Assembly: GCA_963699085.1 (NCBI GenBank)
Contig: CAVOTH010000004.1
Location: forward strand, 434,001-498,000
DNA: 64,000 nt
Origin: Bog-756 sp963699085
Lineage (GTDB): Bacteria > Actinomycetota > Acidimicrobiia > Acidimicrobiales > RAAP-2
Reading direction: 5' to 3'
The notes under the pieces are model-generated. The model made no database searches. It had not been told where the DNA came from and saw only the letters and a list, made by a program, of their open reading frames with translations. This document shows, piece after piece, positions 1 to 8,770 of the stretch (position 1 is the first letter of the stretch; each line of letters begins with the position of its first letter). The position numbers and the translations under genes were made by a program.

Positions 1-35
1 AACCTCCCAGGTCGGGCACCTAGTGTCAGGTCGGG

Positions 36-2678
36 ATGGGGGACGAACCGATAGGCACATCCGACCCGATAGGCACGTCCGACCGCAGGGTCCCGGCGAC
101 GCCGAGCCGGTGGGGACATGGAGCATGGCGGTCGATCTTCTTCGCCCCGGTGGGCGATGGGCAGCGGCGGCGTCGGGGGAGCGATGCCATCCGGGCCGGC
201 CTGAGCCTGCTGGTGATTCTCGTCTGCTGGCTCGCCACCCGCGTCAACTCCTCGAGCGAGCGGGTCATCGTGCATGCCCTGACCCCACCGCCTGACGGGA
301 TTCGATGGCTGGTGGACTCGGTGTGGTGGATCGGGTCCTTCGGTCTGATCGCCGTCGTGGTGATCCTCGCCCTGTTCTCGCGGCGGTGGACGGTGATCCG
401 TGACTGTCTGCTGTCCGGTTTCGGCGCCTGGCTCATCTGTGTGCTGATCGGCTACCTTCTGGGGAGCGACGGGGGACGTCCGCCGTCGACCGCCCTGGTC
501 GAGTTCTCGGCCGTGTTTCCGGTGGCGCGGGTGGCCGCCACTGTCGCCGTGGCCGGCACCGCCATCCCGTACTTCAGTCGATGGCTGCAGCGGGCTATCC
601 GGGTGGTGATCGTGGTACTGGCGGTGGCCACGATCGTTGACCAGGCCGGCCTGCCTGTGGCCGTACTGGCCAGTCTGGGCGTCGGCGTCCTTGTGACCGC
701 CGTGGTCCACCTGTCGTTCGGTTCCCCTCTCGGGCTCCCGTCGGCGTCTGAGGCGGCGGTGTTGATCGAAGCCCTGGGTATCGCCGTGACCGACGTGACC
801 CCTGTTGCCATCCAGGAGTGGGGGGTCGGCCGGTTCGTCGCCAATTCGCACGGCGCCCCGATCGACGTCGCCGTCTACGGCCGTGACGCTTCGGACGCGC
901 AGCTCCTGGCCAAGACGGCGCGCTTCATGCTCTACCGGGACTCGGGGCCGACATTGACGCTGACCCGGCGCCAACAGGTCGAGCATGAGGCGTACGTGAC
1001 GCTCCTGGCCGAACGAGCCGGCGTGCGTGTGGCCCGGGTCCTCGCCGCCGGACCCGCGGGACCCGCCCGGGATGCCCTATTGGTGACCTCGATTCCCGCC
1101 GGTCGACCATTGGCGGCGCTTCCCATGTACGAGTTGGCACCGTCTCCAGACCTCGCCACCGACTCCGATCCGAACGATGCTTGTGCTGATGGCCCGGCTG
1201 ATCTCGGTGCCAAGGCAGATCCGGGTGGGCCGGAGCCATCGGTAGTGGGGCCACCACCGATGTCGACCGACGGCGACGGGGCGGCGGCAAGTGAAGGATC
1301 GGCGATCGATGACGCAACCCTCGACGACATCTTCGGTCAGGTCCTCAACCTGCGGAACGCAGGGATTGCGCACGGCGGGCTGTCGGTGGAGTCGATCTTC
1401 GTAGACGACCAGGGACGGTCCGGATTGGTCGACATGCGGGCGGCGTCCACCATGGCGAAGCCCGAGCAGTTCGACCAGGACCTGGCCGCCACGCTGGCAT
1501 CGACGTCCCTGGTGGTCGGACCCGAACGGGCCATCGAATCCTCGGCTCGGGTCCTGCCACCGGACGCGTTGGTGTCCGCGCTCCCGTTTCTCCTCCGCGC
1601 CGCGCTCAACCCGGTGGCATCGAAGTCGATGCGCGGCAAAAAGGCGCATCTCATGGCGTTGCGGGAGCAAGGTGCGAAGGCGGCAGGAGTCGAAGTACCG
1701 AAGCTCATCGAGCCGCGGCGCATCAGTTGGGTCGACCTCTTCCTGGTGGTCGGAACCCTGATCGGTGGGTGGGCCCTGATCGCCGTGCTGGTCAACGTCA
1801 CCAAGTCATGGAGCACGATCACCGGGGCGAAGTGGGGCTGGGTCGCCGCCACGTTCGTCCTGGCCCAGGCCGCCTATCCGGCGCTGGCCATTGCCACCGT
1901 CGGCTCGGTCACTGACACCATGCCGTACGGAAGGACGGTATCCCTCGAGGTCGCGAACACGTTCGTCTCGTTGGCCGGTGGCTCGATGGGTGCCCTGGCC
2001 ACCCGGGTGCGCTACTTCCAGCAGCAGGGCTACGACGCCACCTTGGCCGTGAGCTCCGGAGTCCTCATTTCGACGGCCAGTTGGATCGTCAAGGGCGGCC
2101 TGTTCCTCATCGCCATCCCGATTGCATTCTCCCAGTTCAACTTCCAGACCCCCGACGACACCGGCGGTGGGTCGGGGAGTAGTACCGCGGAATTGGTCTG
2201 GCTCATCGTCATCGCCATCGTCGTAGTCGGGGTGGTCGTCGGTCTGGTTCTCGCCATACCCCGTTGGCGGCGGCTGGCGGCCGCGAAGCTCCGCCCGAAG
2301 GCATCCGAGGTCTGGGCGCATTTCAAGGCCCTCTCGACCCACCCGCGCAACCTGGTCGAGATCTTCGGCGGCGAGATCGGCGGGCAGTTGCTGGTGGCAC
2401 TGGCTCTCGGTACGTCGCTGCACGCCTTCGACGAACACCTCAGTTTGGCGGCCCTCCTGATCGTGTTGACACTCGGGTCGATGCTCGGTGGGGTATCTCC
2501 GGTACCGGGAGGAATGGGCGTGGTGGAGGCGGGGATGATCATCGGCCTCACCGCCGCCGGGGTGCCCGAGTCCGAGGCCGTTGCCGCCGTATTCGTGCAG
2601 CGCCTCTTCACCGCCTACCTGCCGCCGATCTGGGGTTGGTTCTGTCTGGTGTGGATGCGGAAGAAGGAGTACCTGTAG
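36..2678 (+). CDS. Large membrane protein: kinase-like domain fused to LPG-synthase/flippase-like TM domain
   Basis: This is an 880-residue protein. Residues about 40-235 contain several hydrophobic segments. Residues about 240-520 look like a protein/aminoglycoside kinase fold, with EHEAYVTLLAERAG as a helix C region and a catalytic-loop-like HGGLS followed by GLVDM. The usual HGDxxxxN and DFG residues are replaced, so it is probably a pseudokinase. A Pro/Asp/Gly-rich linker (about residues 375-435) interrupts that domain. The last 300 residues hold about seven membrane segments resembling the lysylphosphatidylglycerol-synthase TM region (UPF0104/flippase-like), with the motif GGSMGALATRVRYF. 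A role in lipid transport or envelope homeostasis is inferred only from that family. The start is uncertain: the first codons encode a duplicated PIGTSD hexapeptide, and an ATG at 125 would remove it. It converges on the HAD gene downstream. Confidence 0.7.
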   Translation: MGDEPIGTSDPIGTSDRRVPATPSRWGHGAWRSIFFAPVGDGQRRRRGSDAIRAGLSLLVILVCWLATRVNSSSERVIVHALTPPPDGIRWLVDSVWWIGSFGLIAVVVILALFSRRWTVIRDCLLSGFGAWLICVLIGYLLGSDGGRPPSTALVEFSAVFPVARVAATVAVAGTAIPYFSRWLQRAIRVVIVVLAVATIVDQAGLPVAVLASLGVGVLVTAVVHLSFGSPLGLPSASEAAVLIEALGIAVTDVTPVAIQEWGVGRFVANSHGAPIDVAVYGRDASDAQLLAKTARFMLYRDSGPTLTLTRRQQVEHEAYVTLLAERAGVRVARVLAAGPAGPARDALLVTSIPAGRPLAALPMYELAPSPDLATDSDPNDACADGPADLGAKADPGGPEPSVVGPPPMSTDGDGAAASEGSAIDDATLDDIFGQVLNLRNAGIAHGGLSVESIFVDDQGRSGLVDMRAASTMAKPEQFDQDLAATLASTSLVVGPERAIESSARVLPPDALVSALPFLLRAALNPVASKSMRGKKAHLMALREQGAKAAGVEVPKLIEPRRISWVDLFLVVGTLIGGWALIAVLVNVTKSWSTITGAKWGWVAATFVLAQAAYPALAIATVGSVTDTMPYGRTVSLEVANTFVSLAGGSMGALATRVRYFQQQGYDATLAVSSGVLISTASWIVKGGLFLIAIPIAFSQFNFQTPDDTGGGSGSSTAELVWLIVIAIVVVGVVVGLVLAIPRWRRLAAAKLRPKASEVWAHFKALSTHPRNLVEIFGGEIGGQLLVALALGTSLHAFDEHLSLAALLIVLTLGSMLGGVSPVPGGMGVVEAGMIIGLTAAGVPESEAVAAVFVQRLFTAYLPPIWGWFCLVWMRKKEYL
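48..83 (+). repeat. 18-bp direct repeat (two copies) at the 5' end of the first gene
   Basis: The unit CCGATAGGCAC(A/G)TCCGAC occurs twice in tandem with one difference. If the ATG at 36 is the start it encodes PIGTSD twice. If the true start is further downstream the repeat lies in the leader. Confidence 0.75.
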
Positions 2679-2748
2679 GTCGAGATCCGGCCGCCGAACG
2701 AATCGACCGCACGGTCCTCGGCGACCCCGCCAGCCTTCGGTCCCGCCG

Positions 2749-3420
2749 TCAACCGTTGAGGCGGAGCGGACCCGTCTCGTCCAGGCCCTTGAAGCTCCGC
2801 AGCTGACCGAGTCGCCCGAGGCGGCCCACATTCACGCCGGTATCGGCGGCACGGAGCATGCGGAGGTCCCCCCTGCTGTTCCCGTAGGCCCAGAGGCGGG
2901 CCGATTCCAGTCCCGACTCGCCCATCCACAACCGCAGCCGACGGATCTTCTCCTCCCCCCGGCAGTTCGCGCCTGCGTAGCGACCGGTCATCCGATCGGC
3001 CCCGTCCACCTCGAGCTCGGTGGCGATCGTGGCGTCGGCGGCCAGGCGGTCGGCAGCCACCGCCACATAGGCATCCGGAGACGCGGAGACGACGACGATC
3101 CGGTCGCCGCGGCCACGGTGCCAGTCGAGGCGACGCCGCACCTCCGGTCGGACGTGGCCGGCCAGGTGCCTCTGGGCAAACTCCTCAGCCACCTGGTTGA
3201 AGTAGGTCGCGTCAGTTCCGGCGAGCACCCGGATGAACAGCTGCTCCTTGGTCTCGTCTGCCACAGCTCCTCCAGCCAACGCGGCATGGGCGAGCCGCGG
3301 GGCGAGCGCGGCAGCCGCCCGCAGAACGGGACGGCGGCCGGCCACCGCCGTCAGGAAGCCGAACACGCTTCCCCTGTCGGTCAGCGTGCCGTCGAAGTCG
3401 AAGGCGGCGACGTCGGTCAT
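2749..3420 (-). CDS. HAD-superfamily hydrolase, subfamily IB (SerB-like phosphatase)
   Basis: This 223-residue cytosolic phosphatase has the nucleophile motif DFDGTLT at residues 7-13. Motif II is VVSAS near residue 115, and a motif III/IV region ends in YGNSRGDLRML. These are the hallmarks of haloacid dehalogenase IB enzymes such as phosphoserine phosphatase-like proteins; the substrate cannot be read from sequence. The ATG at 3420 was chosen because it follows GAGGACGGGA and places the catalytic Asp near the N-terminus. An in-frame ATG at 3462 would overlap the upstream gene. It lies 13 nt after the enoyl-CoA hydratase stop and is probably co-transcribed with it. Confidence 0.85.
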   Translation of the reverse strand: MTDVAAFDFDGTLTDRGSVFGFLTAVAGRRPVLRAAAALAPRLAHAALAGGAVADETKEQLFIRVLAGTDATYFNQVAEEFAQRHLAGHVRPEVRRRLDWHRGRGDRIVVVSASPDAYVAVAADRLAADATIATELEVDGADRMTGRYAGANCRGEEKIRRLRLWMGESGLESARLWAYGNSRGDLRMLRAADTGVNVGRLGRLGQLRSFKGLDETGPLRLNG

Positions 3421-3433
3421 CTCGTTCCCGTCC

Positions 3434-4216
3434 TCAGGATCCGGGGTCGACGGTCGACCCACCCCGGCCGGCCCCGCTGGCGAAACGGGTGGCCCCTTCC
3501 AGCGCCTCGCCCGAGTGCAGGCTGTCTATTCCGAGCCGAGTCTCATGGAGGATCGCATCCGGGACCGACAAATTCCACTGGTCGAGCGCCGAGCGGCGAT
3601 CGTTGCGCATACACACCTGTGGGAGGGCCGCGATCTCCGCGGCCCAGGCGACGGCTGACTCGAGGGCCGTGCCGGCCGGGACGACCCGATTGACCAGCCC
3701 GATGGACAGCGCTTCGTCGGCCCCCACACCTCGGCCGGTCAGAATCAGGTCAAGGGCCCGTCCCTGACCAACCAGACGGGGGAGCCTGATCGTCCCACCG
3801 TCGACGAGCGGGACCCCGAAGCGCCGGCAATAGACGCCGAACGTGGAATCGGTGGCCGCCACCCGCAGATCGCACCACAACGCGAGCTCCAAACCTCCCG
3901 CCACGGCGTGACCTTCCACGGCGGCGATCACCGGCTTGGTCAGATCCAGGCGGGTCGGTCCCATGGGACCGGGGCCGTCCTCCGCCACCCGGTTGCCTTC
4001 TCCTGCGGCGATGGCCTGGAGGTCGGCTCCTGCGCAGAACGTCCCACGGGATCCGGTGAGGACCGCCACCGAGGCGTCGACGTCGGCCTCGAAGGACTGG
4101 AAGGCATCGAGCAGTGCCGTGGCGGTGGCCTGGTCGACGGCGTTGCGCCGTTCGGGCCGGTCGATGGTGACCACGGTCACGGGTCCGTACCGGTCGATGC
4201 GCAGCGCTCCACTCAT
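3434..4216 (-). CDS. Enoyl-CoA hydratase/isomerase family protein
   Basis: This 260-residue crotonase-fold protein has the oxyanion-hole segments GTFCAGADLQAI (about residues 58-69) and AVEGHAVAGGLELALWCDLRVAA (about 98-120). The second contains the AGGxxLAL signature of enoyl-CoA hydratases. The family hydrates or isomerises acyl-CoA intermediates in beta-oxidation and related routes; the exact acyl-CoA substrate is not evident. The second catalytic Glu position reads VPLVDGG rather than the classical LxPExG, so activity may be non-standard. It precedes the HAD phosphatase in an apparent two-gene unit read leftward, with its promoter in the 385-bp region shared with the peroxiredoxin gene. 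Confidence 0.85.
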   Translation of the reverse strand: MSGALRIDRYGPVTVVTIDRPERRNAVDQATATALLDAFQSFEADVDASVAVLTGSRGTFCAGADLQAIAAGEGNRVAEDGPGPMGPTRLDLTKPVIAAVEGHAVAGGLELALWCDLRVAATDSTFGVYCRRFGVPLVDGGTIRLPRLVGQGRALDLILTGRGVGADEALSIGLVNRVVPAGTALESAVAWAAEIAALPQVCMRNDRRSALDQWNLSVPDAILHETRLGIDSLHSGEALEGATRFASGAGRGGSTVDPGS

Positions 4217-4428
4217 GGCCTCAGCATGGCGGAGGGGAGGAGCGGGGGCCAGTTACCGGCGACCTCAGGGTCCCGGTCCGCTGTCGGCTACCGATTTGAT
4301 TGAGGCGCCGGCTTGATGGGAGCGACAGGTGGAACCAGAGATGGAGCGTTGGAACGAGGTTGGAGATGAACTCCGAGAAGCGCAATTGGAGTGGCATGCG
4401 GAGTGGCATGAATACCCGACGGATCCGG

Positions 4429-4457
4429 TCGACAATTGATGCGGACCCGACTACTCT
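4429..4457 (+). promoter_or_regulatory. Predicted promoter of the peroxiredoxin gene
   Basis: TCGACA (4429-4434), a 17-nt spacer and TACTCT (4452-4457) match the actinobacterial housekeeping pattern and predict a leader of about 138 nt. A direct repeat GGAGTGGCATG lies just upstream near 4388-4410. The rest of the 4217-4601 region shows no gene. Confidence 0.45.
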
Positions 4458-4601
4458 GGGTTTCCGACAAGTCCGGGTCATCCGTTGCCGGATAGAAGTG
4501 AGGCTGTGGGATGCCGGCACGATGTGTGCTCCTCCCACCGGCCGACTGGCAGTCTGCAACGGGTAAACCCTCACAACGAGACATCGAGCAAGGAGCTTCA
4601 C

Positions 4602-5237
4602 ATGGCAATCCGTCTGGGCGACGAGGCCCCCGACTTCACCGCCGACACGACCGAAGGCACGATCAACTTCCACGAGTACCTCGGGGACAGCTGGGGCGTG
4701 CTGTTCTCCCACCCGAAGGACTTCACCCCGGTCTGCACGACCGAGCTGGGCGCTTTTTCGGCCGCCAAGGCGGAGTTCGACAAGCGTGACACCAAGCTGA
4801 TCGGCCTCTCGGTCGATGACGTCACCTCCCACGGCAAGTGGGCCGGCGACATCGAGGAGACCCAGGGCACGGCCCTCAACTTCCCGCTCATCGGGGATGA
4901 GGACCGCAAGGTGGCTGATCTCTACGACATGATCCACCCGAATGCCAACGACACCTTGACGGTGCGTTCGGTGTTCATCGTCGGGCCCGACAAGAAGGTC
5001 AAGCTCACCTTGACCTACCCGGCCTCGACCGGTCGCAACGTGGACGAGATCCTGCGGGTCCTCGACTCGCTGCAGCTCACCGCCGACTACAAGGTCGCCA
5101 CCCCGGTGAACTGGAAGGACGGCCAGGATGTGATCGTCGTTCCGGCGCTGTCGGACGAGGAGGCGAAGGAGCGGTTCCCGAAGGGGTTCAAGGCGCTCAA
5201 GCCGTACCTGCGGGTGACCCCCCAGCCCAACAAGTAG
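4602..5237 (+). CDS. 1-Cys peroxiredoxin (AhpC/TSA family, Prx6-type)
   Basis: This 211-residue thiol peroxidase reduces H2O2 and organic or lipid peroxides in the cytosol. The peroxidatic cysteine is C45 in FTPVCTTE, and it is the only cysteine in the protein, so a resolving thiol must come from elsewhere (1-Cys mechanism). The length and the C-terminal domain (WKDGQDVIVVP and KGFKALKPYLR) fit the Prx6 subfamily. The ATG at 4602 is preceded by an excellent AAGGAG (4590-4595), so the longer in-frame reading upstream is not coding. The gene is monocistronic: a promoter lies upstream and two strong hairpins follow the stop. Confidence 0.95.
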   Translation: MAIRLGDEAPDFTADTTEGTINFHEYLGDSWGVLFSHPKDFTPVCTTELGAFSAAKAEFDKRDTKLIGLSVDDVTSHGKWAGDIEETQGTALNFPLIGDEDRKVADLYDMIHPNANDTLTVRSVFIVGPDKKVKLTLTYPASTGRNVDEILRVLDSLQLTADYKVATPVNWKDGQDVIVVPALSDEEAKERFPKGFKALKPYLRVTPQPNK

Positions 5238-5243
5238 CCCTAG

Positions 5244-5301
5244 CCCGCCCTCTGGCGGGTAGCACGAAGCGCCCGGACCCGGCCTTGACCGCCGGGTCCG
5301 G
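5244..5301 (+). terminator. Two consecutive hairpins after the peroxiredoxin gene
   Basis: The first hairpin is CCCGCC-CTCT-GGCGGG (5244-5259). The second is a perfect 11-bp stem (5273-5283 with 5291-5301, core CGGACCCGGC, loop CTTGACC). There is no U tract, as is usual for high-G+C terminators. Confidence 0.65.
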
Positions 5302-5498
5302 CCGCGCTCGGGCAGTGGGACCGACGGGCCCGGGCTTCGGCTCCGTATCGTCCGTTGGTCTCACCTCCGACCACCTCCGGGCACCTGCGAGCCAGAACCC
5401 GCAACCGGCGCGTTGCCATGGGTGTCGGGAGCCGGCGTCCGGGGCATTGGAGTCCGCCCCTCAGCCAGCCCCGGAGTCCGCCTGTGGTTGCGCCCGTT

Positions 5499-5570
5499 AG
5501 TCCGCCCCTGAGTCCGCCCCTGAGTCCGCCCCTGAGTCCGTCCCTGAGTCCGCCCCTGAGTCCGCCCTGG
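5499..5570 (+). repeat. 12-bp tandem repeat, about six copies, upstream of rpsO
   Basis: The unit AGTCCGCCCCTG is repeated head-to-tail with one C-to-T variant and a shortened last copy. Degenerate copies (GAGTCCGCC) occur from about 5449. The array ends 15 nt before a TGC-TACCAT extended -10 box (5585-5590) that probably drives rpsO. It is in frame with rpsO but lies upstream of its start. Confidence 0.9.
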
Positions 5571-5651
5571 AGCACGCTTCCTGCTACCATTGCTGGGTCG
5601 ACGTGTTCCGTCCGTCGGCCGCTACCACGATTCCAGAGGTCTACTTCCCAC

Positions 5652-5909
5652 ATGCCAGACAAGCAGGCAACCATCGCCGAATACCGCCTCCACGAGACGG
5701 ACACCGGCTCCCCTGAGGTGCAGATCGCCATCCTGAGCGAGCGCATCATCCATCTGACCGAACACCTGAAGGTGCACAAGGGCGACCACCACACCCGTCG
5801 TGGCCTGCTCAAGCTCATCGGCCGTCGTCGTCGCCTGCTCGACTACGTCCGCAATAACGACGTCGAGCGCTACCGCGAGATCATCAACAAGCTCGGCCTC
5901 CGCCGCTAG
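5652..5909 (+). CDS. rpsO: 30S ribosomal protein S15
   Basis: This 85-residue protein starts MPDKQATIAEYRLHETDTGS and ends in NKLGLRR. It carries the S15 signature HKGDHHTRRGLLKLIGRRRRLLDYV, which contacts 16S rRNA and organises the central domain of the small subunit. AGAGG at 5635-5639 serves as ribosome-binding site. A reading frame open further upstream runs through the 12-bp repeat and is not S15 sequence, so the ATG at 5652 is the start. The rpsO-pnp order is conserved widely in bacteria. A hairpin after the stop separates or processes the two messages. Confidence 0.97.
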   Translation: MPDKQATIAEYRLHETDTGSPEVQIAILSERIIHLTEHLKVHKGDHHTRRGLLKLIGRRRRLLDYVRNNDVERYREIINKLGLRR

Positions 5910-5923
5910 GCGGTCCAGATCTT

Positions 5924-5945
5924 CCGCCCGGCTCCGGCCGGGCGG
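5924..5945 (+). terminator. Hairpin between rpsO and pnp
   Basis: The stem CCGCCCGGC pairs with GCCGGGCGG (9 bp perfect, loop TCCG), followed by TTGCAATTCC. It is either the rpsO terminator/attenuator or a processing hairpin in the pnp leader. The remaining leader to 6165 shows no gene. Confidence 0.6.
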
Positions 5946-6165
5946 TTGCAATTCCTCCACCGGCTGCGTGCCGGGGGATCGCAGACCGGCGAGAAGCCGA
6001 CCTGCGTAGAGGGGCGGCCCCCACACCGTGGGCGGTCGTCGAAATACCAAACGATCGGGTTCCTACCGAGGTCAGTCACCAGTTGCCGGCAACCGGGCCC
6101 TGAGCGGGTCGGGTGGCCGACAACTGGGAACTGGCTTGAGGAGCCCCCAAACCACAAGGAGCGTC

Positions 6166-8673
6166 ATGTCCGACGCCATTTCCGTATCGGCCCCAATCAG
6201 CGGTACCGACAAAACACTCAGCTTCGAAGCCGGCAAGCTGGCCCAACTGGCCGACGGCGCCGTGGTCGGTCGCATCGGCGACACCGTCCTGCTGGCCACG
6301 GCCACGGCAGCGCGATCGGTGCGTGAAGGGGCGGACTTCTTCCCCTTGACCGTCGACATCGAGGAGCGGACCTACGCAGCCGGCAAGATCCCCGGCTCGT
6401 TCTTCCGCCGGGAGGGCAAGTCGTCCGATCAGGCCATCTTGACCTGCCGCCTCATCGACCGGCCGCTGCGCCCGTCCTTCCCGAAGGGCTTTCGCAACGA
6501 GGTCCACATCGTCGGCACGATCTTCGGCGCCGACCAGGTCAACCCCCACGACGTCCTCGCCATCAACTCGGCCTCCGCCGCACTGATGCTGTCGGGCATC
6601 CCCTTCGAGGGGCCGATCGGCTCCGTCCGGGTCGCCTACTCGACAGACGGCACATGGATCCCGCACCCGACCTTCGAAGAAGGCGACGAGTCCACCTTCG
6701 AGCTGGTGGTGGCCGGGCGCGCCCTCGACGAGAGCGCCGACGCCGAGATCGCCATCATGATGGTCGAGGCCGGCGGATCCGAGCGGTCGTTCCAGTACTA
6801 CGAAGAAGGGGCACCCCAGGTCACCGAGGAGGTCCTGGCCGACGGCCTCGAGGCTGCCAAGACATGGATCCGCGAGTCCATCGTCCTCCAGCGGGAGCTG
6901 GTCGCCGCCTACGTGGCCGCCCGCGGCCCGATCGAGACGATCGAGTACTCGACGCAGGCCGACTACGGCGATGACGTCTGGGAGCGGGTGGAGGCCACCG
7001 GCACCGCCGACCTGGCCGCCGCCAACGTGTTGTCCCCGAAGGCCGCCCGCAACGCCGGTCTGGCTGAGGTCACCGACTCGATCCTCACCGAGCTCTCCAG
7101 TGAGTTCCCGGACCGGGCCGGCGAGATCAAGGCCGCCGTGCGCGGCCTGACCAAGAAGCTGGTGCGCAAGCGGATCGTGGAGGACGGCCTCCGCATCGAC
7201 GGACGCACCACCACCGACATCCGCCCGTTGTCGGCCGAGGTCGACCTGTTCCCGACGGCTCACGGCTCTGCGCTGTTCCAGCGGGGTGAGACCCAGGTCC
7301 TCAACGTGACGACGCTCGGCATGCCCCGCATGAACCAGCTGCTCGACACCATCACCCCGGACGACCACAAGCGGTACATGCACCACTACAACTTCCCGCC
7401 CTTCTCCACCGGTGAGACCGGCTTCATGCGTGGTCCGAAGCGCCGGGAGATCGGCCACGGCCTGCTGGCCGAACGGGCGCTCCTGCCGGTCGTCCCCTAT
7501 GAGGAGGACTTCCCCTACACGCTGCGGCTCGTCTCCGACGTACTGTCATCCAACGGCTCGACCTCGATGGCGTCGGTGTGCGGCTCGACCCTGTCGATGA
7601 TGGCCGCCGGTGTGCCGCTCAAGGCCCCCGTGGCCGGCATCGCCATGGGACTCGTCTACGACGGTGGGACCTACGTGACCCTCACCGACATCCTGGGCGC
7701 CGAGGACGCGTTCGGCGACATGGACTTCAAGGTGGCCGGCACCCGCGACGTGGTGACGGCGCTTCAGCTCGACACCAAGATCGACGGGCTGCCCCTCGAC
7801 GTCCTGACCAAGGCCCTCATGCAGGCCAAGGAAGCCCGTCTGACCATCCTCGACGTGATGGCCGGTGCGATCTCCGAGCCCCGCGGCGAAGTGGCCGAGT
7901 CGGCACCGAAGATCATCTCCTTCGAGATCCCGATGGACAAGATCGGCGAGGTCATCGGTCCGAAAGGCAAGGTCATCAACGCCCTGCAGCAGGAGACCGG
8001 TGCGGACATCGCCGTCGACGACGACGGCATGGTCGGGACCGTCACCATCGGCGCCAAGGACGGCGTGGCCGTCGAGGAGGCCCGTCGGCGTATCTCGACG
8101 ATCCTCGATCCACCGCTGGCCGAAGTCGGTGCGACCTACCAGGGCAAGGTCGTCAACATCACCAAATTCGGCGCCTTCGTCAACATCCTTCCTGGTCGCG
8201 ACGGGCTACTGCACATCTCGAAGATGGGCCAAGGCAAGCGGATCGAGCGGGTCGAGGACGTATTCGAGCTCGGTCAGCCGGTCGAAGTGAAAGTCGACGA
8301 CATCGATCCTCAGGGCAAGGTGTCCCTGTCGCTCGCCGGAGAGGCCCCGGCTGCGTCCTCCTCCGGTTCCTCCGGTGGGTCCAGTGGGTCGGGTGGGTCC
8401 GGTGGGTCCGGTGGGTCGTCATCGTCCGGTGGGAGCAACGGTGGCGGGCGTGGCTCGTCCCGAGGCGACCACTCGGATCCTGACGCCGGCAACGACCGTG
8501 GGCCCCGCCGGCCTGCGGCATCCGCTGCTCCGGCCGGTGCGGCATCCTTCGAGGACGCCTTCGAAGAAGAGCTCGTCCAGCAGTTCGGCGACCTCGGTCC
8601 GGCGGCAACGGAGTCGGCCGATCGGCCGAGCGGTGGCGGCGGAGGCGGCCGGGGCGGTCGCCGCCGGCGTTGA
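6166..8673 (+). CDS. pnp: Polyribonucleotide nucleotidyltransferase (PNPase)
   Basis: This 835-residue exoribonuclease phosphorolyses RNA 3'-to-5'. It has two RNase PH domains, the first with FFPLTVDIEERTYAAGKIPGSF and the second with FPTAHGSALFQRGETQ and LPVVPYEEDFPYTLR. A KH domain follows (IPMDKIGEVIGPKGKVIN), then an S1 domain (GATYQGKVVNITKFGAFVNI). The ATG at 6166 follows AAGGAG at the right spacing. The last 110 residues are unusual: Ser/Gly-rich 9-nt-repeat-encoded sequence, an acidic patch (FEDAFEEELVQQF) and a terminal Gly/Arg tail (GRGGRRRR), probably disordered and RNA- or partner-binding. A perfect 11-bp hairpin follows the gene. Confidence 0.97.
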   Translation: MSDAISVSAPISGTDKTLSFEAGKLAQLADGAVVGRIGDTVLLATATAARSVREGADFFPLTVDIEERTYAAGKIPGSFFRREGKSSDQAILTCRLIDRPLRPSFPKGFRNEVHIVGTIFGADQVNPHDVLAINSASAALMLSGIPFEGPIGSVRVAYSTDGTWIPHPTFEEGDESTFELVVAGRALDESADAEIAIMMVEAGGSERSFQYYEEGAPQVTEEVLADGLEAAKTWIRESIVLQRELVAAYVAARGPIETIEYSTQADYGDDVWERVEATGTADLAAANVLSPKAARNAGLAEVTDSILTELSSEFPDRAGEIKAAVRGLTKKLVRKRIVEDGLRIDGRTTTDIRPLSAEVDLFPTAHGSALFQRGETQVLNVTTLGMPRMNQLLDTITPDDHKRYMHHYNFPPFSTGETGFMRGPKRREIGHGLLAERALLPVVPYEEDFPYTLRLVSDVLSSNGSTSMASVCGSTLSMMAAGVPLKAPVAGIAMGLVYDGGTYVTLTDILGAEDAFGDMDFKVAGTRDVVTALQLDTKIDGLPLDVLTKALMQAKEARLTILDVMAGAISEPRGEVAESAPKIISFEIPMDKIGEVIGPKGKVINALQQETGADIAVDDDGMVGTVTIGAKDGVAVEEARRRISTILDPPLAEVGATYQGKVVNITKFGAFVNILPGRDGLLHISKMGQGKRIERVEDVFELGQPVEVKVDDIDPQGKVSLSLAGEAPAASSSGSSGGSSGSGGSGGSGGSSSSGGSNGGGRGSSRGDHSDPDAGNDRGPRRPAASAAPAGAASFEDAFEEELVQQFGDLGPAATESADRPSGGGGGGRGGRRRR

Positions 8674-8688
8674 GCACGCACGTCGCAG

Positions 8689-8715
8689 GTGGGCCGGTCC
8701 CCGTGACCGGCCCAC
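8689..8715 (+). terminator. Terminator after pnp
   Basis: GTGGGCCGGTC pairs perfectly with GACCGGCCCAC (11 bp, loop CCCGT), 15 nt after the pnp stop. Confidence 0.7.
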
Positions 8716-8770
8716 GGCGGCGGCACTCCTCGAGTGATGGATTGGTCAGGCAGTTGGCCGGCGGGCGCGG

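Noticed and set aside
4221..4937. Reverse open frame upstream of and within the peroxiredoxin gene
   Set aside because: It covers the promoter and 5' half of a clearly recognised gene; no ribosome-binding site or domain.
5499..5570. Possible CRISPR-like array
   Set aside because: Units are contiguous 12-bp repeats without spacers, so it is a simple tandem array.
5240..5818. Reverse frame with GGLRGGLR repeats near rpsO
   Set aside because: It is the translation of the 12-bp DNA repeat on the opposite strand, not a protein.
6076..7458. 460-codon open frame antisense to pnp
   Set aside because: It is a shadow of the strongly conserved pnp frame in high-G+C DNA; its translation has no recognisable domain.
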